A stretch of 64,000 bases of DNA from Tretioscincus oriximinensis. Taxonomy: Eukaryota; Chordata; Lepidosauria; Squamata; Gymnophthalmidae. The stretch's first letter is position 1; every line of letters begins with the position of its first letter. The stretch is taken from the NCBI GenBank assembly GCA_022410635.1, contig JAJVDF010000382.1, forward strand, positions 721,383-785,382. The letters are read 5' to 3'. Below are positions 54,463 through 64,000 of this stretch, piece by piece. Made by a program: the position numbers and the translations under genes. The notes under the pieces are model-generated. The model made no database searches. It was not told where the DNA came from and saw nothing but the letters and a program-made list of their open reading frames with translations.

Positions 54463-57400
54463 GACACTTTTATTCCATTGAAATGTTACATGAATTATAC
54501 TTGTCTATTACATTTAATAGGAATTTCTTTTACACAACACAGTTAGGCTGGCATAATGAGTTTTGTAATCAACAGTGCCGACATGACCTTTATTATGTAT
54601 TTCTTTATGCATTTATATGCTTGTTGCATTTTTATTCCACTGAACAGACATGAAAGTCTTTGGTGGACTACAACAATTAAAAACAAATTGTGAAATGTCA
54701 CCTTTAAAAGTAATATCTGTGCATGGGGAGGGATGTTATTAAGGGGTTATTTGGGTAACACCTCATGTAGAAGCTGACCCATTTANGAGCGTACTCCTCT
54801 TAAAATTATTACTTCTACACTTTTAGTTGCATCTTATTTCAAGCAATAGTAGCTTATTTCAAGTCCTAGTGTGATATTTCAAAANATTGGTTGCTTCAAG
54901 TTTCCAACATGATACTTGTCTGTTCCTATTTCCGTTAGGCAGAACTTTAGTTCTCTTTGAGATTTATTTTGTTCAGTTTAAAACTTAGTAATAACATGAA
55001 AAGCATAGTTTTGAATGTCTGAATATAGCCAAACAAAATTTTAGATTCAAAATGGAGTTTTCAGACATATTAAATCTTTGTGACAGGAAGATACCCCCTC
55101 AGGACCACTTTTAATAATTTTAAGAGGAAAACAAAAGATGAAATAAACTATTTTCCCTCACTACAATCCTGCTTGGAACTCCATCACTATCCTGTTTGCT
55201 GTGTGATGATATTCCATCAATTTTATGGCCCTGGAGGATTTGGACTGTGAGAATTGTCAACTGATTCCACTTGTTCTACTGCATATAAGCTTTCCCATCT
55301 TCTGCTTCTCATTCAACTTGCTTAGAGTCTGGGTCTGGCCATGTCAGAATCTTACCATCTTCCTTATTAGAGTTGGCATTGTTGTATTCTGGAACATTAG
55401 TGCTCTGAGATCTCAGTAAGCCTGAAGAAAGATGCTTTCAATACCGTTATAGGCTATAGAAATTAACGTAAAATATCATTAGCTGACTAACAAACTACAG
55501 AGCTGTCAAGATGAGGAATTCATGGGCTGCTAATACAGAGACTCTGTGTTTAAATCTCATGCACACTGAATAGTGAAAATTAATGAATGACTGCTACTGA
55601 AATATTATTCATATGTTACCGTTGGGGCAGTAATTATGGAATGTTTTTATGTGGAAGCAAAGAAAGCTTGTTCATTTCAACAGCTGTTATAAATAAGAGA
55701 TTCTTTTTCAAATTCTTTTTTGTTTGTAACTAGTTGTGATACACAATTTATGAAATACACATTTCTTCAGGACAATCCATTTCTTTTTTTGAAGAGATTG
55801 TCTGGAAAGCAGAGAGTTGCTGGTTTGATCTCAGCCTCTCCTGAGACCCAATGGAAAACCACTATTGAATCCATGCCACAGAAACTATATGGAGTTGCCC
55901 ACAGAATCAATCAGGCANTGGTCATGACTCAGTGGTACATATAACAATGGCAGTGAAATTGTTAGCATTGAAAGATATTTCTGATATTTGGTCAACCATT
56001 CCATATATATCTTTACAAAGCAATTCACATCATTTGAAGTTCTATTTCTTTTAAAAAAATAAGGGCAAGAAATACCCTATATTTTAAAAATTAGCTAAAT
56101 TCAAGAATCTTCAAAGCACTGTTAAAAAGGTTATCAGGAAAATGGAAGATGTGTGATTGGTTTTTTTATTCCTAATAGGGGAATATAGGAAGTTAAAAAT
56201 TAATTAAGCTGGGTATTTTATCTTTATATTGCTATCTTACCACGTTTCACTGAGCAGCTGTGCCTGGAGACTCATACTGCCTGGATGTTGTAATCTTTGA
56301 ACAACTTCAGTATCTCTTTGTAAAAAGNTTGCACATTTAGTCCCTGTTGTCTTCATATTTCTTTTGCATATTTAAAATGTTTCCCATCTGACTGTGTCTC
56401 CCCACATGGTTAACGGTATGTGGAATGAAAGCTGATTGCATCATGGCAGAGGCACAAATCAAGTATGTTCTTGCATAAAAAGTTCAAGAGAGTTTGCAAT
56501 ATGCTAATTCTGTCAAAATTTAATTAGCAATTTATGAGGTAGGGGATAGTATGAGTACTTCCAGCTTTTTCTTTATTTAGAAGAATCACAGTTTTTATTG
56601 ACATGAGGAATGATCCATCATGCCTCAAGAGAAGGGACACAGTATTTGGAGGAAAGTTGTTCCCAGTGATTTCATTCATCAGGCTAAACCTCTTTTCACA
56701 GGCTCAAAATCTTGTACTTATGAGAGCTTCTCAAATTTGTTCCTAGGATGGAAATACTAAATTTCACTTTAGCAGATAGTCTTATACCAGCGGTGGCGTG
56801 TGGATACCATTTTCAGGGTGGTTTCTTGGGTAAGGCTTTCTTACCTGTTCTGTGACGCCATTCAAATTTCATGCCGAATGCTGGCCACACATGCACACAG
56901 CGTGCCACTGTAGAGATGGTCATCGTGGGGAAGGTTCTTTTGAAGAAAAGAGGGCAGAGCTAGCTGTCCTGCTTTTGCACTCGTGTCAGGCAGTTTCACT
57001 TGCTTTGGAATCAGCTGACCTGGCATAAGGGTAAACAACAACAAAACTTTCACAGTGAATTGTGTCAAGATGTAAATTCTGGCCAGAATGTTCCAGAATT
57101 CAAGACTTCTTTTGGGTAGAGTGTGTCTGTCCTAGATACAGGAGACTATAGCTAAGTGACAGTGCAACTTGAGAACAGTTGTTCATTTGATTCTCCAATT
57201 TCTACTCAGAAGCAGGCAATGATAAATTACCTTTCAGTCTCTGCCAAGAAAATTGCATAAAGGTGCCTATAGTGAATGCAGTCAATGACATCAACAAATG
57301 TTGTTGGCGGGACTTAATTCAAGAGGAACAGATGTGCACTTTGAGCATCTTCTGAAATCATCGCTTTGGCTCCACTCTGGCTGCAGAAAATAGTCCAACT

Positions 57401-58319
57401 GGAGAGGAAAGAAGACTGGATTCAGTTCTGTTTCTTTNCTTCCCTCCAAAACTAGGTTTTCTGGACTCTGAACCCAGTTTACAGGACTTCATTTCACATC
57501 ACTAAATCCACTTTAGACAAAATTTGGGAGTGGTCATCCAGTTGTGAGAGAGGGAAAAGTGGAAGAGCTGGAAACTCCACCTTTGATCCACAGCATTAAC
57601 TCTGACTTTTAACTTGCTCCTTCCTGCCTTGCCATCCTGATAGCTCTTTGAAACCAGATTGGGATTTAAAATCATAACTAGGAAGTCTAAGTTAAAAGCC
57701 AGAATTAAAGGTGCAAATTTTAAACTGCTGTCACTGGCAAGCTGNAAAGAGATTGTGGCTATGTTTTGCAGTCAGACAATTGTGCATTTCCGGGACAGTG
57801 TGAATCTCCGTCTTTGAGGGTCAAGATGAAATGCCTGGGCTGGAGGTGGGGCAGCTCTGATCAGAGTGTAGAAAGTTGAATGAAGTGATTAAAAATTCAT
57901 TTGCCTTTTTGTACACTTCTTTTGCTACCTATTGGGCAGAGTGAGTTTCCAATCCTCTCTTTCCCTTTCTCACAGCTGTATAACCACCACCAAATGTAGT
58001 CTGAAGTACACTGATTGTAAAATGAAACTGATTCTGTGCACTAAAAACTGATTAAGAGCAGGAAAAAAATCAAAATAACTTTCAGTCTGGTTTTTTGGGG
58101 GAAATCCCTGGAAGATCCCCAAATCTGTGAGGCCAGCACTGTTTGAAACTGTTTTCAGTATAGTTTAAATGGAAAAATAGTGAGGCTAACAATTAAAGTC
58201 CTGGTTTTTTAGCCCAACAGGACAGTATTTTTGATTGAAGGCTCAAGTAAACTTTGTAATTAGNAAGTAGGTGTGCCCATTGCCCAATAGCTATTGTTTG
58301 GAATTCCATGTAATGAGGA

Positions 58320-58410
58320 TAATTCAGTAGGCTGGGTGTCTTACTTCACAGCGTATCTGTGTAACAAAAACTATATGCACCGCCTGTTGGTGAAAAGGGC
58401 ACTATAAATA
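58320..58410 (+). mobile_element. SINE fragment
   Basis: It has TTACTTCACAGCGTATCTGT, AAAACTATATGCACCGCC and a tail GCACTATAAATAAA, like a worn 3' half of the Sauria-type SINE. Confidence 0.5.
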
Positions 58411-59730
58411 AACATTATAGCCACTTCCTTAATAATTTCCTTACAGTGAAAAATTGGTAGTATTTTAGAATTTTAAAAATGTTATTTTTGTGACTTTGCT
58501 TAAAGAAATAACAGTTTACTAAATGTTTTAAATTGCCAGTGGGGCAGTCTGGTAAGGAACTTGTCAGCTAGAACCAAGAACAACTGCAGTAATTGGGAGG
58601 AATTGACTGCAGGCCATAGAAAGGAAAAACCAGAAAGACTCAGAGGGGCTTCCAGAATGACATATGATTGACCATCTAATGATGAACAGAGCTTCAAGCT
58701 AATGTTTGCTCTTGTATTTATTGGTTAGTGGTTTGAAGGGAAAATTTATGGTGCATAATTCATTATTTGTGAAAGCAGACGTAAATCAGTGGACACTGGA
58801 CAGATAGCTTAGGACAGCTTCTAATAAGATAATGTATGCTTGTTATTGTTTAATGAAAGAAACATCGTATGTTTTCAAGAAAGCGCCCGTGAATACTTTC
58901 AGCCTTAGCATGCATTAAGCAAACTTTCCTCATCAATGAATAATGCAGTTAAGAAAAAAAAAAATATTGTAGAAATTATATTAGCTCTCCACATACTAAA
59001 ACAAGGAATTACTATAAAAATGACATCACAGCTTGGAACATCAGTGCTTTTTTATAAGAAGATTCATCATTAGTTGAGTTTATTGCAAGACAGAATATTT
59101 GGAAAGAGATATATTTCCTCATTGGGCTAGTTAATTGAAATGCATTACATACGAATGAGGTTCTGTATGAGTGGATCCAGACTGCTGTCTATTGTAATGC
59201 TATTTCATTGTATAACAAGCATGAAGTGGTTGCCTTTCCATCCCCATGAATTTGCTTATATTTTCCAAGAAACTGCCATAAATCCCAGCTTGTGATTGGC
59301 TGGTTTGTAGCTCTTCTGTCATTAGTTGCTGCCTCTGAATGTTGTCGGATGGGTGAATTGAAAGGAAAAAAACTATAAACTTGCCCAAATTTTGGAAGTC
59401 TGCTAGTATTTTGTTTTTTAAAAATTCATCGTAATTTTTTCCAATTTAACTGGAAAAAGCTGATTGATTTCCTAACCTCTGCTTTAACTGAAAGGCAGGG
59501 TGAAAGTTTTGGCAAGTCTTGCAGACAAAGTCTAAATTGCACTGCCGTAGTACATAGGTGCTATTAAGTTGCATAGAAGTGCTAGCAAGAAAAAGCTTAA
59601 TGACAACCCTTTCTAGCACTATCATTGCTGGATGCCACAGTTACATGAGGCAAATTCCTCATAATCGTGGTAATATAGCATGCAAAAACAAACCATGTAT
59701 TTGCGGCAGGATCATATTTTAAAGTCTAAA

Positions 59731-59897
59731 GATTTCAGAAAATTAACCATGTTAGTTCAGAAAGTCCAGCAATGGAGGCCTGTAGTACTTAGAAACTAAT
59801 AAAAAAGTAGGTGGCATGAGCATCTGAAGAAGTAGATGTCTCTAAGAAAACTCAAGATGTCTACCTTTCTCTAGATAGTCTCTAAGAGTTTTGTTTT
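59731..59897. repeat. Palindromic element (copy F9), degraded
   Basis: The tail-like start is TTTCAGAAAATTAACCATGT, then AGAAAGTCCAGCAATGGAGG and the arm with GCATCTGAAGAAGTAGATGT and CTCTAAGAAA. The return arm is partly lost. No target duplication was found. Confidence 0.6.
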
Positions 59898-60556
59898 ATA
59901 GGTTGCATCTTGATGTCCATAGAAAGGGTGGGTGGAAATAGGCCTATTGTCAGAGAACTTTGCTTTGTGTTTAGACACAACCTTAGCTGCTGTGTCTATG
60001 GATGTGAGTATTTTTAGTGATTAGTCAATCTATGAATGTGAAGGAGTGAAAATGGGAATACATTTAGAAACTAATACCTTANCAGCATTCTTTGATTGCG
60101 CCCCTGAAGACTTTTAAAACGGGACAGAAAACAGATTCCATCAGTGATGGCCCACTGTTTTTTGTTCAAAGTAAATAGAAAATTGTTTGTTCCAATGCTG
60201 GCCCCACAGGTGAAGGGATTTTCCAGGGCTTTCCTTTCAACCAGTGGACTGAAACCAGCGATTTTTATCATTGTTGTTTCAGTCTACTTCTAAGATTGAG
60301 TTTTACTTCTTCAATCTGTGGGACTAAAGCAGAATGATTCTGGTGGAGACATTCACTTTTAACATGGGGAAAGAAAGGGCTGTAAATTCCCCCCCTGGCC
60401 AATAGCCACTTCTAGGGTATCCCCAAGGGGTGTATATCCACAGAGAGGGTGCCATTTCCAATCTTTATTCTCACATCTGCCCAATCCAGCTTTTCTGCAA
60501 AGGTTAGGCAGGGTGAAATCAATCAGAAAAAAAGTTCTGTCTTCAGCTGTCCCCTT

Positions 60557-60622
60557 CTTCCTTCCTTCCTTCCTTCCTTCCTTCCTTCCTTCCTTCCTTC
60601 CTTCCTTCCTTCCTTCCTTCCT
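60557..60622. repeat. (TTCC)n microsatellite
   Basis: About 16 uninterrupted tetranucleotide units. The open frames on either strand here are low-complexity. Confidence 0.95.
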
Positions 60623-62756
60623 CCCTTCTAACATTCAAGTCCGAAATAAATATTTTTAGAAATAGTCAAATCTCCCTGTCCAAGAAGAAAAAAAGAAAGC
60701 AGGGATCTGAAAATTCGTTTTCCTTGAAAGTAACTAATCTTTTGTTAGCCTAGGGATTTGAATCGATTCGCAGTCAATACTTCAGGTATATTCAGTTATT
60801 TTTTCCCCTTCGCTCTTTATTTTCCCCTCAGCAAAATGAAAGCACTAAGGACTGAAAATCAATAAGATACATTTTTGAACTTTAGAGCAAAGAATTAGAT
60901 ATTCTCTATCTGTTCTTTTTGATAGACTGAAGCAATAAGATTACATCATATAGAAACATTTCAGTGACTACAAAGTTGTAAATTATTGGACATCTCTGTG
61001 TCAGAAAAGTACGCATTCTGAAAGCATTTGCGTCAATAAAGGCAAGGTTCTTTGCAATTCCTAAATTCCAGTACTGAGGTAATCCTGGCCTTCATTTCTG
61101 AAGCTGTCTGCTATTTACTTGACATTCAAAACTTTATTATGATTCCAGAGATCTCAGTGGGGCACCATTTCTAAAACAAGCATTTCATTTTAATATCTTT
61201 ATAAAAATGCAAGCCCTCTTCCTCTTTATTCTCACTCTTGTCTTATGAGATATATTAACTGAGGTTGTGATCAGTTACAAAGTCTNTCTGCGTGGATTCT
61301 TTCTGCATGAATTATGGGCCTGACTATACCATTTCTAAACTTCTAGATCAATACATTTACTTTTAAATCTTCCCCAGTCATGAAGAATGGTTAAACACAC
61401 TTTTTTCAGGACTTGAGATGTTTTAAATGTAAATGTGGGACTAGGGCCTTAATGTGGATGAAGAAAGACTGACCCATTGTTGGCATGGCTCCCTCTGCAT
61501 CAACTAGTTTTTGATCTGTTATAAGGGAGGACTGTATTCTGGATCATTGATTTACTTCATCAAATCTACCAATGGATCAGCATGGTAGCTGCAGCTCTGA
61601 GCCACAGGTGGCAGGTCTCCTGTACTCAGAACTACCAGGGCACGCAGAATATACCCTAGCAAACCTTTAACTAGATACTTTTTTTTATAGCACTCGGGAG
61701 CATATGGATGGGTGGATGTGAAGCTCCCATGAACTTCATGGTTACAGTATAAGCTGTTCTGGATCAGTGCCATCAATGTACATGGTGCCACTTCAACCCA
61801 CCATGTTTTCCTGCATTCCAGATCAGTGAGGCAGACTATTCTTGAGTAAAATCTTCCACTTCACCCTTGGTTCTCCTCTCTTTTCCTCCTTCCCTCCCAA
61901 GAAATGTTGCACCTGGGGGCTACTTCCGGGGCATGTCAATGGAGGTAACTGCTGGACGAGGGAGGGAGAAAGAGGAGGAGCGAGGATGTGGGGAAGATGG
62001 AAAGAGTTTTATTGCCTGGAGACTGGTTTGGGAGGGATGAACTGGCAGGGGTCTAGGAATGGATCCTTGCTCTTGTGGGAGGAAGGAAAAGATGCCATTC
62101 TGGGAATTCGTGGAATTCCTGAGTCACAAATATGAAATTAAGGCAAGTGAAGCAAAAAAAGGTCACAGAAAAAAAGTATTTGAATCATCTCAAAGACAGT
62201 ATAGTAATGAGATTGTACCTTCTCGCCTCACATGAACATTCAGAACTAGAGAAGATGGATTCCCAAAGTGTTAGGAACACAAGGGGCACACAAGATGCCT
62301 CTTTCGTTATGTTTGAACACAGCCTAGATTAAACAGATGAAAGTTGTGTTAGGCTGGAATCAGTCGCATCTTAAAGAACTGGAATAAATCACAACCACTA
62401 CCACCCCTCCCCATTTACTCCAGTTCTTCAGGACAAAAGATGGTTTAAAAGTATATGTATGATTCTGGCCTTAAATGTAACCATATTATTCTGTTTACTA
62501 AATTTTATTTCTCTTTTCAGCCTATGAGTTTTTGAAGAGGGTGAACAATATGTTTGTTGAACCACAATGAAATAATTAAATTGTAAAATTAATTCACAGA
62601 AATTAAAAGCAAAATGAAATCAATAAATCTGGAACTGAGAACTCTGGTGGCTTGTGCAGTTTCAGAAATTAGGAAACAGCTGAGTTTTTAATCGGGTTTC
62701 AAAGCATAGCAAACATGGTGTGCTACCATGGAGAAATCCAAACACTGCAGAACTGG

Positions 62757-62995
62757 GTCCTTATACCCCGGTTTTTTAACCTTTCAAAGGGACTCAAAGT
62801 GGCTTACAAAGGTATTTTTCACCCAAACGCTTACATTCTATCTTCCCCACCAGGCTGTGGTGGTTCCCATTTATCTACTTGCAATCAGTTGCAATTTCTT
62901 GCAATTATTGCTTTTGAATAGCTGGGTTGGCTAGAGCTACAGACTAGTAGAAAGTGCTCACTCCACCCCACATCCTTAGCGGCTGAGGAAGGAAT
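62757..62995 (-). mobile_element. Second-type SINE, reverse copy
   Basis: It has TTATACCCCGGTTTTTTAAC, CTATCTTCCCCACCAGGCTG, CAATCAGTTGCAATTTCTTG and TAGCTGGGTTGGCTAGAGCT. It ends in the middle of the head region. Confidence 0.8.
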
Positions 62996-63170
62996 GCAGG
63001 GTATTCATCAATCTTGACTGTGGCTGTATACAGACAAGATCGATAATCCACTTGCAAATTGAATTTCTTTTGCACTTGCCTCACCTGATTGTGATCTAAA
63101 CAGACAGATTGCCTGACTGAAGCCGTTATCTGGAGTATTGGTTATGGCGAAAAAATTGTGCTATATTAAA

Positions 63171-63405
63171 GCCAGTTTGGTGTTGTAGTTAGAGTGCCAG
63201 ACTCTTACCTGGAAATCCCCTAGTTCGATTCTAAACTCCTCCACAAGTTAGCTGTGACTAGATCTAGTCACAGTTTTTCAGAGCTCTATCAGCCCCACCT
63301 ACTTCACAAGGTGTCTGTTGTGAAGAGAAGGAGATAAGGTTATGTAAGCTGCTTTTGATTCCCTTTGGGTTGAGAAAAGTGAGATATAAAAATCAACTTC
63401 TTCTT
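63171..63405 (+). mobile_element. Sauria-type SINE, copy 4
   Basis: The head has AAGCCAGTTTGGTGTTGTAG, TAGAGTGCCAGACTCTTACC and a B-box-like TAGTTCGATTC. The tail has TGATTCCCTTTGGGTTGAGA, AAAGTGAGATATAAAAATC and TTCTTCTTC, closer to the tail of the second SINE type, so it may link the two families. Confidence 0.8.
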
Positions 63406-64000
63406 CATGGATAATTCTGGTGAGAAGCTGTGAATGTTAGGCAAAGGAACCTGTGATTGACAGAAAACTATCCAACAGCATTTTAGGAGGAGAAACTATT
63501 GTATTTCTTCTTGGCAGCCAATAAGCATAATGGATGATGGGAAAGTGCTTCACATGCCCAGAAAATCTTGCTTGTCAAGAACTGGCAGAATGACACAATC
63601 AGTAAACTAATAACTTANATTATCAGGAAATTTCAGAGCCAAGAAGTGTCGAGTTGATACAGCTCAAGTCTGTGTTCTCACAGCAGAAAAGGAGCAAAAG
63701 GGGCCTTAGAGATGATAGTGTGTAGCACTCCCATCTCTAAACTACTTTTTTCTAGTCTAGAACATTAATATGAGGGCAGGTTAGCACATGAATGATCCCA
63801 CCTACCATCCACCCCTTCACTTCTTTAAATGTGCTTTTTTAAACAATGTAACACACACACACCCTGTGGCGACCCCTACTTAAGGGCCCCNCTATTAGAT
63901 GACCCGCCCAGCNAGGGGTGCCNCAATATCNCCCTGTNGCCCAATCCAGCNCCCACNACTGCTTGGAGCAACAGTAATATCCTCAGNCCTACACAGGGCC

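Larger units (their letters stand above)
53240..64000. other. Downstream intergenic DNA, no gene seen
   Basis: No exon, RNA gene or conserved frame is seen. Contents: LINE 3' end (53311), inverted composite SINE repeat (53966-54462), SINE fragments (58330, 62757, 63171), a palindromic-family copy (59731), a (TTCC)n array (60557) and low-quality sequence from about 63890. Remaining stretches, such as 54470-58320, are plain AT-rich DNA. Confidence 0.65.

Noticed and set aside
60359..60634. Open frames with KEGR or LPSF repeats
   Set aside because: These are translated (TTCC)n microsatellite on the two strands.

Overview
This is a window of vertebrate nuclear DNA, AT-rich and intron-rich, with two genes in the same (+) orientation. 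The interspersed repeats point to a squamate reptile: tRNA-headed SINEs with RTE/Bov-B-like tails of the Sauria type, CR1/L2-type LINE 3' ends that begin with AACATAAGAAGAGCC, and Tc1, hAT and Tigger-like DNA transposons. I cannot give a species; a lizard, perhaps a gecko, is a guess. Isolated single N bases occur throughout.

Layout. (1) 1-12044 is intron of YAF2, whose upstream exons (including the RanBP2-type zinc finger) I did not find and which probably lie outside the window. (2) 12045-12197 and 13397-13634 are the last two coding exons of YAF2, followed by a 3' UTR with an AATAAA at 14159. (3) 14.2-19.5 kb is a short intergenic stretch with DNA-transposon remnants. (4) About 19.55-20.55 kb is a CpG-rich promoter block that contains GXYLT1 exon 1. 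(5) GXYLT1 (glucoside xylosyltransferase 1) runs from 20169 to 48653 in eight coding exons and gives an open 443-residue protein. Its exon 2 (30967-31059) is a 93-base Cys/Trp-rich cassette that corresponds to the optional 31-residue segment of the human long isoform. (6) 48.65 kb onward is 3' UTR and then intergenic DNA with repeats only, ending in low-quality sequence.

The two genes are not functionally coupled. YAF2 is a nuclear Polycomb (PRC1)/YY1 partner. GXYLT1 is a Golgi glycosyltransferase that extends O-glucose on Notch EGF repeats. Their adjacency and shared orientation match the YAF2-GXYLT1 neighbourhood of other vertebrates, so the locus looks syntenic and ordinary.

The unusual content is in the repeats. 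A family of palindromic elements carries hammerhead-ribozyme-like cores in inverted pairs, and two copies sit between exact 12-base target duplications, which suggests a Penelope-like or other retrotransposed origin. A 2.05 kb non-autonomous hAT-like element with a perfect 8-base target duplication contains a 360-base tandem duplication and GC-rich arrays. A 7-base minisatellite changes its unit stepwise along the array. A composite repeat of about 490 bases occurs twice in inverted orientation around GXYLT1 exons 5-8. I see no undescribed gene system.
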